A stretch of DNA of 64,000 nt from Streptomyces sp. JH34 (GTDB lineage: Bacteria > Actinomycetota > Actinomycetes > Streptomycetales > Streptomycetaceae), in contig NZ_JAJSOO010000001.1 in assembly GCF_029428875.1 (NCBI RefSeq), positions 1 to 64,000 on the forward strand. The letters are read 5' to 3'. The position numbers and the translations under genes are program-made. The notes beneath the pieces were generated by a model, which made no database searches, was not told where the DNA came from, and saw nothing but the letters and a program-made list of their open reading frames with translations. Below are positions 25,399-34,214 of the stretch, one piece after another. The number at the start of each line of letters is the position of its first letter. The first letter of the stretch is position 1.

Positions 25399-26475
25399 TC
25401 AATCGGCCCATTGGGGGATGACGCGGATTTCGCCACCGTCCTCCAGATGCTGAAGTTGACCGAACCGGCCAACGTCGGCGTGCGGAAGATCGGTGCCCGG
25501 CACGTAGTGTCGGAAGGCGTCGAGCCACCAGCCGATCTCGGGGGTACCGGCCCGTAGATCTGATTCCACATCTTGGATTTCTCTGAGGACAGTGGCATGA
25601 CGGTGCGCGATGAGGCGTGCTGCCTCTGCCATGGAGCACCCGTTCTGTCGCGAGATGATGCTGATGAGGTTCGGAAGCCTGTCCCGACTGTCCTTCTCGG
25701 CGCTGTAGAGGTCGTTGTACAGCAGCTCGATTTCTCGGTCGAGGTGACAAAGGCGTCGGAAGAGCGGGTTAGATCCGACGACAGGGCCGGGAAGTGTTCG
25801 CCCGAGGGAGAGCTCCGCGAGATCGATCCACCAGACCATGCCCGAGTTCTTGTGACGCAGGGTCATATAGTCATCTTCGGTGGGATGACGTCCCGAGCGA
25901 TGTAAGAGGGCGATCTCATCGTTGAATCCGCGGTACCACACAGTGATGTGCTGGGCGAACCGGCGGCGCCATGTGAAGCTGATTTCGCCGCGCAAGAGCT
26001 CCTGTCCGATCTCCCACCAGCCGACGGAGTACGGGTCGTCGAACGTCGTTGGCCTGTCTGACTCAGCCATGATGGCTTGACCGTAACTCTCAATCACTTC
26101 CTCATGGATCCCGACGTTTTCGAGTCGATCGTCGTGCGTGGTGGCCATGGCGAAGATCTTGCTGATGATCAGATTCCGCTCGGGCGGTGCGAGAGGAAAC
26201 GCGTCCCTCGCCCACCGTCCGGGGTCTGCCCACTGAACGTATCTGCCGTTCTCTTCGCGTGAAGAGAAGATGCCAAGGCTGCGAAGCCACGACTCCGTTT
26301 GCGGGTTCGCATCGAAATCAGCACTGGCGGGTGTGGCGCACTGCCAATCACGCGGGTAGGTCAGCCTTATTTCGACGGTCCGGGCAGCGGTGGCTTCCGG
26401 CTGACCGTTGGACGGTTCGCGGGATGATCCGTCTTGCCCTGTCGGCACGGCCGGACCGGGGGGATGTTCGCCCAT
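25399..26475 (-). CDS. Class I terpene synthase
   Basis: A 358-residue terpene cyclase that ionises a prenyl diphosphate and cyclises it. The aspartate-rich metal motif is DDRLE (residues 115-119), and the second metal motif NDLYSAEKD gives N254, S258 and D262. A terpene-synthase-type C-terminus follows (WWLDAFRHYVPGTDLPHADV). ATG 26475 has an ideal AGGAGGAG and leaves a ~35-residue disordered N-terminus. It is divergent from an MEP-pathway and prenyltransferase operon, which would supply its substrate. I cannot predict the product; sesqui- or diterpene are both possible. No P450 or methyltransferase is adjacent. Confidence 0.88.
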   Translation of the reverse strand: MGEHPPGPAVPTGQDGSSREPSNGQPEATAARTVEIRLTYPRDWQCATPASADFDANPQTESWLRSLGIFSSREENGRYVQWADPGRWARDAFPLAPPERNLIISKIFAMATTHDDRLENVGIHEEVIESYGQAIMAESDRPTTFDDPYSVGWWEIGQELLRGEISFTWRRRFAQHITVWYRGFNDEIALLHRSGRHPTEDDYMTLRHKNSGMVWWIDLAELSLGRTLPGPVVGSNPLFRRLCHLDREIELLYNDLYSAEKDSRDRLPNLISIISRQNGCSMAEAARLIAHRHATVLREIQDVESDLRAGTPEIGWWLDAFRHYVPGTDLPHADVGRFGQLQHLEDGGEIRVIPQWAD

Positions 26476-26932
26476 CGACTTCTCCTCCTGGGGTAAGGGA
26501 TGACGGGACTCGTGGTACCTGAGGTCTGCGGAGTGGTTCATCGCCGCCGCAGAAGCGGTGCCGTGGCCACGACCGGGACCACTGAAATCGAAGGGAAACG
26601 GCCAGGCGAAGAGAAGCGGTGGCAGCAGGCACATAGCAGCCGTCGCCGCACTCGGGCAGACCCTGCTCAACCTCGCCAAGGCCGCGCTGCTGAGGCGCTC
26701 GATTCATTTCAGCCCACAGGGCGCTGTGGCTGGTCGCTGGGTATTCGTCCAGGACTGTCGATCATTTTCGGCTCCCTTCCGGAAGAGAAAGGCAAGGGCA
26801 TGGGCTGAGGACTCCCGTCCGAAGGTGGGTGCGGCGGGGACGGGGTTAGCGCGGCGGCGGGTGGCGGCGGCCGAGGACTAGCGCCATGAGAGTGAAGGCT
26901 GTTTTGCTGAACCGGGTGTCGTCGAACCGGGT
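26476..26932. promoter_or_regulatory. Intergenic region between terpene synthase and dxs remnant
   Basis: Should contain the divergent promoters. It is not a clean promoter region: near 26890-26945 the sequence joins directly to the middle of dxs, so the original upstream region and first third of dxs have been replaced. No other gene is convincing here. Confidence 0.4.
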
Positions 26933-28339
26933 GTGGTTGTGCAGCGTCAGCTGACGGCGATGACCGGTGGTATGGCCTGGGAAGCACTCAACAACATCGG
27001 CGCCAGCCACCGTCCGATGGTCGTCATCCTCAACGACAACGGCCGTTCCTACGCGCCCACCACCGGCGCCCTGGCCAACCACTTGCACACCCTGAAGCGC
27101 CCCGGTGCCCACACCGGCGTCGTCGGCCAGGACCGCGCCAATCTCTTCACCCAGCTCGGCTTCACCTACCTGGGCCCCGTGAACGGCCACGACATTCGCG
27201 CCCTGCAGGACGTGCTGGACCAGGCGCGTGCGCTGCGCCGGCCGGTACTCGTGCACGCGATGACCGTCAAAGGGTGGGGATTCGGACCGGCTGAGGGCGA
27301 CGAAGCGGACTGCCTGCACGCCGTGGGCACCGTGGACGTCGTAACTGGCAAACCTGCCCCCACCTCCAGCCCGCCATCCGCCTCGTGGACCAGCATCTTC
27401 AGCCAGGCCCTGCTGGAGCTAGCCGACGAACGCGAGGACCTTGTCGCGGTCACCGCATCCATGCTGCGCCCCACCGGCCTGTATTCGATGGCATCGAAGT
27501 ATCCAGAGCGGGTCTTCGACGTCGGGATCGCCGAACAGCATGCCGTCACCTCCGCAGCCGGTCTGGCCATGGGCGGCTTCCATCCGGTTGTCGCCCTCTA
27601 CTCCACCTTCCTCACCCGGGCCATGGACCAGGTCCTCATGGACGTCGCCCTGCACCGACTGCCAGTCACCTTCGTCCTCGACCGGGCCGGCATCACCGGC
27701 CCCGACGGAGCCTCCCACCACGGTATGTGGGACGCCTCCTTGCTGAGCATGGTGCCCGGCTTGCGCATCGCCGCGCCCCGCGACAGCCAGCAACTGGCCC
27801 CGCTACTGAGCGAAGCAACCGCCCACAGCCAGGGTCCCAGCGTCATCCGCTTCCCCAAGGGAACAGCAGGCCCTGCGCTGCCGGCAGTACGCAGCACGGG
27901 CCGTGTGGACATCCTGTCGGAGTCCGGGATCCGTGATGTGCTCGTCATCTCCTACGGATCCCTTGCATCCCTGTGCCTGCAGGCAGCTGCCCAGCTCACC
28001 GAGCAGGGCATCGGGGTGAGCGTCGCCGACCCGCGCTGGGCGATACCCGTCACATCCGAGCTGCTGGAGATGGCCTCCCGGCACCGCCTAGTGGTCACCG
28101 TGGAGGACAACTGCCGCACCGGCGGCTTCGGCAGCAACTTCGCCCAGGCCCTGCGCGACAACGCGATCACCACCCCCGTCAGCACTCTGGGATTGCCGCC
28201 CGCCTTCATCGGGCACGGCAATCGCAGTCAGCGGCTGGCCGACGCCGGCCTGACGGCCGCACAGATCACCCACGCAGTTCTGCGGGCCCGCGCCGGAAAG
28301 CCCCTTGAGTACCCCACTACCGACGGGAGCACGAAATGA
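26933..28339 (+). pseudogene. dxs: 1-deoxy-D-xylulose-5-phosphate synthase, 5'-truncated
   Basis: DXS joins pyruvate and glyceraldehyde-3-phosphate in the first MEP step. From about residue 10 the frame matches the family (TGGMAWEALNNIG.., NDNGRSYAPTTGALANHL, DRAGITGPDGASHHGMWD) to a normal C-terminus. It has 468 residues against about 640. The first ~150 are missing, and the thiamine-diphosphate motif GDGALTGG is replaced by RQLTAMTGG, so the cofactor site is broken. GTG 26933 is merely the first usable start. The stop overlaps ispG by ATGA. It is probably inactive unless split or rescued by another copy. Confidence 0.85.
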
Positions 28340-29474
28340 CCGCCGTCGACCTACCTCTGCCCGCCCTCCCCCCGGCACCGGTGCGCCGCCGCTGCCGGCA
28401 AATCCACGTCGCCGATGTCCCCGTTGGCGGCGGCGCACCGGTCTCCGTACAGTCCATGACCACCACCCCCACCGCGAATGTGGACGCGACGTTGCAGCAG
28501 ATCGCTGAACTGACGGCCGCGGGCTGCGAAATCGTGCGGGTCGCGGTGCCCTCCCAGGATGACGCCGACGCCCTACCCGCGATCGCTGCGAAATCGAAGA
28601 TCCCCGTCATCGCCGACATCCACTTCCAGCCCCGCTATGTCTTCGCCGCCCTGGACGCCGGCTGCGCCGCCGTGCGGGTCAACCCCGGCAACATCAAGGC
28701 CTTCGACGACAAGGTCAAGGAAATCGCCCAAGCGGCCTCCGCAGTCGGCGTACCGATCCGTATTGGCGTCAACGCAGGCAGCCTGGACCGCCGGCTGCTG
28801 GCCAAGTACGGCAAAGCCACCCCCGAAGCCCTGGTGGAGTCCGCGCTATGGGAGTGCTCTCTCTTCGAGGAACACGGCTACACCGACCTCAAGATCTCCG
28901 TCAAACACCACGACCCGATGACCATGGTCGCCGCCTACCGGCGGCTCGCCGCCGCCTGCGACTACCCCCTGCACCTCGGCGTCACCGAAGCCGGCCCCCC
29001 ACCGCAGGGCACTATCAAGTCCGCGACCGCTTTCGGGATCCTCCTCAATGAAGGAATCGGTGACACGATCCGCGTCTCACTAACCGCCCCCCGGTCGAAG
29101 AGGTCAAAGCCGGCCTGCAGATCCTGCAGTCCCTGGGACTACGCGCCCGCCAACTGGAGATCGTTTCCTGTCCCTCCTGCGGCCGCGCCCAGGTCGACGT
29201 CTACGCCCTGACCGAACGCGTCACCGCAGCCCTGGACGGTTTCCCCTACCCGCTGCGCGTGGCCGTCATGGGCTGCGTCGTCAACGGACCGGGGGAAGCA
29301 CGCGAGGCCGACCTCGGCGTCGCTTCCGGCAACGGCAAGGGGCAGATCTTCGTCAAGGGCAAGGTCGTCAAAACCGTCCCCGAGTCGAAAATCGTCGACG
29401 CCCTCGTCGAAGAAGCGATGCGACTGGGCGAGGACCTCGCCGAGTCCGCCCCGGAACAGGCCGGGCAAACATGA
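28336..29474 (+). pseudogene. ispG: 4-hydroxy-3-methylbut-2-enyl diphosphate synthase, one-base frameshift
   Basis: IspG (GcpE) is the iron-sulfur reductase of the sixth MEP step. The first ~250 codons encode the TIM barrel ([21 protein letters not shown].., [14 protein letters not shown]). At the C-run 29087-29092 one C is missing, so RVSLTAPPVEEVK is broken. The rest, in another frame, contains the cluster-binding cysteines ([16 protein letters not shown]) and ends at 29474. Everything else is full length, so a sequencing error or programmed slippage in the homopolymer is possible. Its start overlaps dxs and its end overlaps the prenyltransferase. Confidence 0.9.
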
Positions 29475-30505
29475 GCGCCCAAGCGCCGGCCGCCATCTTC
29501 GACCAGGACGCGGTGCGCCGCGCGGTGGATACCGCCCTCACCGATTTCCTGGGCCTCCAGTGCCGCGAAGCACACCGCCGGGGCCTGCCAACCCAAGCAG
29601 CCCAAGCGCTGAGCAGCTTCCTGGAATCTGGCGGCAAACGCATCCGGCCCATCCTGTGCGTTGCCGGGTGGCAGGCCGCAGGCGGCACCGACACCCCCGC
29701 CGCCGTCCTCAAAGTCGCGGCCTCCCTGGAGATGTTCCACGCCTTCGCTCTCATCCACGACGACATCATCGATGCCTCGGACACCCGCCGCGGCCAACCC
29801 ACCGTGCACCGCAGGATCAGTACCGAAGCCGCCATCCTCATCGGCGACCTCGCTCTCGTCTTCGCCGACGAGCTCCTGCACGGCGCAGGCCTAACCTCGG
29901 ACCAGCTCAGGGCAGCCCTGCCCATCGCCAACACCCTGCACGCCGACACCATCTACGGGCAGTACCTCGACATCTCACACACAGGACGACCTCCCGCCAA
30001 TGCTGAACAGGTTCTGGCGATCACCCGGTACAAGACCGCGAAATACACCATCGAAGGCCCCCTGCTGCTGGGAGCAGCGCTCGCCGGCGCCGACCCGGCC
30101 GTATACAGCACACTGAGCGCCTACGGCATACCCGTCGGTGAAGCCTTCCAACTGCGTGATGACCTCCTGGGCGTGTTCGGCAACCCCGACGACACCGGCA
30201 AAGCCGCCCTGGACGATCTTCGAGAGGGCAAAGCCACCGTCCTGATGGCCCTGGCCCTGCACCACGCCACCCCCGCCCAGCACCACGCACTGCGCCGTCA
30301 CGTCGGAAACCCGCACCTCAGCCACGCCGACGCCGACCAGGTACGCAGCATCCTCACCGACACCGGTGCCCACGCCGCCGTGGAAGAAATGATCACCCAG
30401 CGGCGCCGCAGCGCACTCACCACCCTGGACACCGCCTCCCTCCCGCCCCACATCACAGCCGCACTGCGTTCCGTGGCCTTCAGCGCGACAAGGAGGACAA
30501 CATGA
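29471..30505 (+). CDS. Polyprenyl (farnesyl/geranylgeranyl) diphosphate synthase
   Basis: A 344-residue trans-prenyltransferase that condenses isopentenyl diphosphate with allylic diphosphates. The first aspartate-rich motif, [13 protein letters not shown], starts at D97; the second is [19 protein letters not shown] near residue 54 binds diphosphate. The full length appears intact. Overlaps of four bases with ispG (ATGA at 29471) and ispH indicate a coupled operon. Its product is the likely substrate of the divergent terpene synthase. The chain length cannot be read reliably from sequence alone; farnesyl or geranylgeranyl are likeliest. Confidence 0.92.
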   Translation: MSAQAPAAIFDQDAVRRAVDTALTDFLGLQCREAHRRGLPTQAAQALSSFLESGGKRIRPILCVAGWQAAGGTDTPAAVLKVAASLEMFHAFALIHDDIIDASDTRRGQPTVHRRISTEAAILIGDLALVFADELLHGAGLTSDQLRAALPIANTLHADTIYGQYLDISHTGRPPANAEQVLAITRYKTAKYTIEGPLLLGAALAGADPAVYSTLSAYGIPVGEAFQLRDDLLGVFGNPDDTGKAALDDLREGKATVLMALALHHATPAQHHALRRHVGNPHLSHADADQVRSILTDTGAHAAVEEMITQRRRSALTTLDTASLPPHITAALRSVAFSATRRTT

Positions 30506-31491
30506 CGAACCCAACCCCTGCGCCCGAAGCCGCTGCGCGCCCGCGTCGCGTCCTCCTCGCTTCTCCCCGGGGCTGGTGCGCGGGCGTGGACCGCGCCGTA
30601 CTCGCCGTCGAGACAGCCCTGGAACAGTACGGGCCACCCATCTACGTCCGCCACGAAATCGTCCACAACAAACACGTCGTGCAGAGCCTGCAGAAGAAAG
30701 GTGCCATCTTCGTCGACCACACCGACGAAATACCCGAAGGGTCCATCGTCCTGTTCTCCGCGCACGGGGTCGCCCCGACGGTCCACGCGGAGGCCGCCGA
30801 GCGCAAACTCGCCACGATCGACGCGACCTGCCCGCTGGTCACCAAGGTCCACAAGGAAGCCGTCCGGTACGCCAAGGAGGACTACGACATCCTCCTGATC
30901 GGCCACGAGGGCCACGAGGAGGTCATCGGCACGAGCGGCGAGGCCCCCGACCACATCACGCTGGTCGACGGCCCCGACGACGTCAGACACGTCGAGGTCC
31001 GCGACGAGTCGAAGGTCGTCTGGCTCTCCCAGACCACCCTCTCCGTCGACGAGACGATGGAGACCGTCGGGGCGCTCAAGAGCAAGTTCCCGAACCTCCT
31101 CTCCCCGCCGAGCGACGACATCTGCTACGCCACGCAGAACCGCCAGGTCGCGGTGAAGAAGCTGGCCGAGGACGCCGAGCTGGTCATCGTCGTCGGCTCG
31201 AAGAACTCCTCCAACTCGATCCGCATGGTCGAGGTCGCCCTGGACGCCGGCGCGCCGGCCGCCCACCTGGTGGACTCCGCCTCCGAGATCGACGAGGCCT
31301 GGCTGGAGGGCGTCACCACGGTCGGCCTCACCGCCGGCGCATCCGCCCCAGATTCGCTGGTCGACGGAGTCCTCACGTGGCTGGCGGAGCACGGGTACAG
31401 CGACGTACAAGCCGTGCAGACCACCGAAGAAACCATCACCTTCGCCCTGCCGAAAGAACTCCGGCGCGACCTGCACAGCGAAAACGATTAA
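30502..31491 (+). CDS. ispH: 4-hydroxy-3-methylbut-2-enyl diphosphate reductase
   Basis: IspH (LytB) makes isopentenyl and dimethylallyl diphosphate in the last MEP step, using a [4Fe-4S] cluster. The 329-residue protein is intact, with the three cluster cysteines at C26 ([13 protein letters not shown]), C110 ([11 protein letters not shown]) and C208 ([11 protein letters not shown]). It overlaps the prenyltransferase stop by ATGA and is the last gene of the operon. From about 30800 the sequence uses more GAG/CAG-type codons than the 5' part, a hint of a recombinant gene. Confidence 0.95.
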   Translation: MTNPTPAPEAAARPRRVLLASPRGWCAGVDRAVLAVETALEQYGPPIYVRHEIVHNKHVVQSLQKKGAIFVDHTDEIPEGSIVLFSAHGVAPTVHAEAAERKLATIDATCPLVTKVHKEAVRYAKEDYDILLIGHEGHEEVIGTSGEAPDHITLVDGPDDVRHVEVRDESKVVWLSQTTLSVDETMETVGALKSKFPNLLSPPSDDICYATQNRQVAVKKLAEDAELVIVVGSKNSSNSIRMVEVALDAGAPAAHLVDSASEIDEAWLEGVTTVGLTAGASAPDSLVDGVLTWLAEHGYSDVQAVQTTEETITFALPKELRRDLHSEND

Positions 31492-31810
31492 CGCAGCACC
31501 CCGAACTGAGCGGCGCATCCCCGCCGCGTCATACCTCTAGCGTGCAAGCCGCAGCAGAGCTCACACACGGCCCGGCCGAACACATTCCGGCACCGCTACA
31601 CCACGCACCAGCCTCACCTCGACCGCAGGCAGGCCACCAGCGCGTCCTGGTTCCGCCGCCTTGACGCCGGGGCCGGCAGATACCGCACGCCCGATCGCCC
31701 CACCAGCTCCCCTCCGACCGGCACCTGCCGCACGCGCAGCAACGCAGGGAGTCCTCCATGCTGACCCGTCCCCGAAGCACGACGGATCTCGCCGTCCGGC
31801 TCCGGCTATC
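31492..31810. other. Non-coding stretch after ispH
   Basis: No gene is supported. The two converging units (the ispH operon and tap-tpg) end on either side, so this should contain the operon terminator. I see no strong hairpin with a T-run in the first 200 bp. Confidence 0.35.
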
Positions 31811-31818
31811 ATGCGAAA

Positions 31819-31859
31819 CGCACCCGCACCCGGCGGCTGCAATGCCGGGGGTGGGTGCG
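31819..31859 (-). terminator. Hairpin after tpg
   Basis: An imperfect 16-bp stem, CGCACCCGCACCCGGC (31819-31834) against 31844-31859, with a 9-nt loop, lies 20 bp beyond the tpg stop. A diverged copy lies beside the tpg remnant near 19790-19830, so the hairpin travels with tpg and is probably its terminator. Confidence 0.65.
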
Positions 31860-31878
31860 CTTGGTACCCACGTGATTC

Positions 31879-32454
31879 TCAGGCTGCCCAGCCGACCGAG
31901 GACACGTTGCTGTAGGCGTCGTAGTCGGATCCGAGGTCCTCGATAACGATGTCCCACACCGCGTCGAGTTCGTCGAAGTCATCGTTCATCCAGGCATCGA
32001 CAGCACGATCCCAGACACCACGCACGTTCAGGCTCCGGCTGGACAGGTCCCGCTGATGCCTGCCCTCTACGCGGGTCTGGTCGACGGGGTTGATCTCAAC
32101 CCGGGTTCCGCGGCCGTGGTTGTTGAGGCGCTTCTTCAGGTCCGCCGCGACGTTGCGGCGGCGCAGCTCCCAGTACGCGGCATCCAACCGGGACCGGTTC
32201 GCCTTGTTCGGGATCCGCTCCTCCGCCAGCCAGGCCATCAGGGTTCGCGGTGAGACGTGGATGCCGGCGCGGTCCATCGCCTCGTATCCGGCATCGGTCT
32301 TGGTGAGGTAGTTCAGGCGGGCGGCGAGGCCGCGTTCGCTGTCGACGGACGAGGCGATGCCGGTCACCATGCGCTCGATCGCGACGCCCAGGGCGTCCGC
32401 ACCCGGCAGCCCCCGGGCGTTGAGCGCCCCCAGGTCCATCCAGCGCCCGGCCAT
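31879..32454 (-). CDS. tpg: Terminal protein Tpg of linear replicon
   Basis: A 191-residue protein (family size about 185). Tpg is covalently attached to the 5' ends of linear Streptomyces chromosomes and plasmids and primes fill-in of the telomeric overhang. Recognisable features are an N-terminal basic helical region (LAARLNYLTKTDAGYEAMDRAG, SPRTLMAWLAEERIPNKANR) resembling a helix-turn-helix, RLNNHGRGTRVEINPVDQTRVEGRHQRDLSSRSLNVRGVWD in the middle, and an acidic C-terminus with tyrosines. Its ATG overlaps the tap stop (ATGA), as in known tap-tpg operons. A remnant second copy lies at 19790-20050. Confidence 0.93.
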   Translation of the reverse strand: MAGRWMDLGALNARGLPGADALGVAIERMVTGIASSVDSERGLAARLNYLTKTDAGYEAMDRAGIHVSPRTLMAWLAEERIPNKANRSRLDAAYWELRRRNVAADLKKRLNNHGRGTRVEINPVDQTRVEGRHQRDLSSRSLNVRGVWDRAVDAWMNDDFDELDAVWDIVIEDLGSDYDAYSNVSSVGWAA

Positions 32455-34034
32455 CAGCGGGCCACCTGTCCGACGGTGTACTCACCGGTGGCTTTGCCCT
32501 CGCCGTGCTTGACCTTCATCTGAGAGACGCCCCGGCCCTCTGCGAAGACCTTGCGCCAGTCGCCCGTCAGGTGGAGTTCGTCGGTGCCCATCATCGCGAC
32601 GACATCGAGCCCGGCCTGATGGGCCTTGTAGGCCTTGCCCCAGAGGTTGGCGTACGCCTGGGAGTGGATGATGTGCATCCAGTCGGGGCGGACCATCTCC
32701 CGGTTGTGGATCGACTCCCCCATCGTGCTGATGAACTTGGAGTACATGGCTTTGACGTACTCAAGCGTCAGGGTGTCGTTGTTCTCGATCGCCTCGTCCC
32801 GCGCGGCGGACAGCAGCTTGCGCAGCGCGTCGAGGAAGTTCTCCGTCGCGCCGGACGTCCACGACTCGTGGATGACCGGAGCGTCCGTCAACGCGTACTT
32901 CGGACCGGAGAGGCGCTGGAGCAGCCGGAGTGTGGCGTTGGTGACCCAGAGGGCGCCGGGCTCGTCGCGGTCGCCGATCGGGTCGGGCAGGTGCGGGTGG
33001 GCCCACGGTGCGGGGGTGATCAGGTGGACACCGGAACGCTTCGGGTCGACGCCATCGGTACCGGTGCTGTGCTCGAGTTTTCCGATGGGGAGCCAGCACT
33101 TGAGCGCGGACAGGTAGGCGGCGTTCACGTCGAGCGCGGTGACCTTGACGTCCCCGGGGACCTTCAGGGAGTAGCCGGGGTGGTGGAACTTGGGGCGGGC
33201 CTCCCAGATCTGGTCAGGGTCCTTCTTGGACGGCTTCTTCAGGATGTCCGGCAGGGCGGGGTAGGCGGTGTAGTCGTAACGGCCGGTGGCCCGGGTCTCG
33301 TTGAACAGGTGCATCACATCGGTGATCGCCCTCTTGATCAGCGCCTTCAACGCCGCTTCCTCATCCCCGCCGGCTCGCTCGGCTTCCTCCTGGACGGCGC
33401 GGCTGATGAGCAGGGTGGTGTCGGCCTGGGCGCGGGCGGCGCTGCGTGCGCGGCGCTCCGGCCGGTTGGGCAGGGGCGCCGGGGTCGGTGAGGTGGGCGC
33501 GGGTGCTGCTGGGGCTGCGGCCGGTGCGGGAGCCGCCGGTGAGCTGGAGGCGGCGGGCGCGGCCGGGGGTGCGGTGGGAGGAGGGCCGGTGGGTTGGCAC
33601 AGGGCGCCGGAGTGCAGGGGGCGGCCGTCCGTGGACTGGTAGGTGGTCTCGACACCGCAGCGGATGCAGGGGCCGGGGTCGCCTTCGATGGCGCGCCCGT
33701 CCGGGCCGCGCAGTGTCTCGGGTGCGGCGGCGAACGCGGGCGGGACCGGATCCGCGGTGGGTCCGGGACCTGCTGCGGCTGCGGGGGTGGCCGGGTAGAT
33801 CTCGGCCAGGCCCTTGAGCAGTTTCAGGTAGGGCAGGCGTCCGGGTGGAGTCGGCTCGGAGTGGCCGGTTTCCCAGTTGGCGACCGTGGTGCGCCCGACG
33901 CCGACCGCTGCGGCGACCTGGGCGCGGGACAGGTTCGCGGCCTCCCGCAGACGCTGCCGCTCAGCCGGGGACGGAATCGAGGCGTTCAGCCGCGCCTCTT
34001 CGAGGAGCGCCTCCACGCTGTTCTCTTCGCTCAT
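32454..34034 (-). CDS. tap: Telomere-associated protein Tap
   Basis: A 526-residue partner that recruits Tpg to the telomere; Tap is reported to add deoxynucleotides to Tpg. An XRE-like helix-turn-helix lies at residues 26-58 (LSRAQVAAAVGVGRTTVANWETG). A CxxC...C zinc-ribbon-like patch is at 123-146 and an Ala/Pro linker at 150-190. The C-terminal half contains family-B DNA polymerase-like palm motifs: LDVNAAYLSA (D302), VKAMYSKFISTMGE (428-440) and GTDELHLTG (D485). It is shorter than some Tap proteins of over 700 residues. The stop overlaps tpg. The promoter faces the helicase gene. Confidence 0.9.
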   Translation of the reverse strand: MSEENSVEALLEEARLNASIPSPAERQRLREAANLSRAQVAAAVGVGRTTVANWETGHSEPTPPGRLPYLKLLKGLAEIYPATPAAAAGPGPTADPVPPAFAAAPETLRGPDGRAIEGDPGPCIRCGVETTYQSTDGRPLHSGALCQPTGPPPTAPPAAPAASSSPAAPAPAAAPAAPAPTSPTPAPLPNRPERRARSAARAQADTTLLISRAVQEEAERAGGDEEAALKALIKRAITDVMHLFNETRATGRYDYTAYPALPDILKKPSKKDPDQIWEARPKFHHPGYSLKVPGDVKVTALDVNAAYLSALKCWLPIGKLEHSTGTDGVDPKRSGVHLITPAPWAHPHLPDPIGDRDEPGALWVTNATLRLLQRLSGPKYALTDAPVIHESWTSGATENFLDALRKLLSAARDEAIENNDTLTLEYVKAMYSKFISTMGESIHNREMVRPDWMHIIHSQAYANLWGKAYKAHQAGLDVVAMMGTDELHLTGDWRKVFAEGRGVSQMKVKHGEGKATGEYTVGQVAR

Positions 34035-34205
34035 GCCGCGATTCTAGCGCATTTGGACGACTTCCGGTTTTGGTTTGGACGAGTGATGAAGGTGTGTTGT
34101 ACGGATGCGTTACGGTCGCCTCAGCACAACGGCACAGTGGACAGTGAGGCAACGCGCCCGCATCGGCTGCCGCCAGGGAATCCGCAGGTCGTGAGGAGTG
34201 AGGGA
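34035..34205. promoter_or_regulatory. Divergent promoter region of tap-tpg and helicase
   Basis: A 171-bp gap between the tap start (34034) and the helicase start. It contains a less GC-rich stretch (34045-34105, with TTTGGACGA twice, at 34072 and 34053 in similar form). The repeated GGACGA(C/G)T element could be an operator for the Tap helix-turn-helix domain. I infer promoters from layout only. Confidence 0.5.
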
Positions 34206-34214
34206 GTGGTGGGT

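Noticed and set aside
33594..34214. N-terminal extension of the helicase of about 200 residues
   Set aside because: It overlaps the divergent tap gene and its promoter, and is Gly/Arg-rich without any motif; the helicase pattern begins right after ATG 34215.
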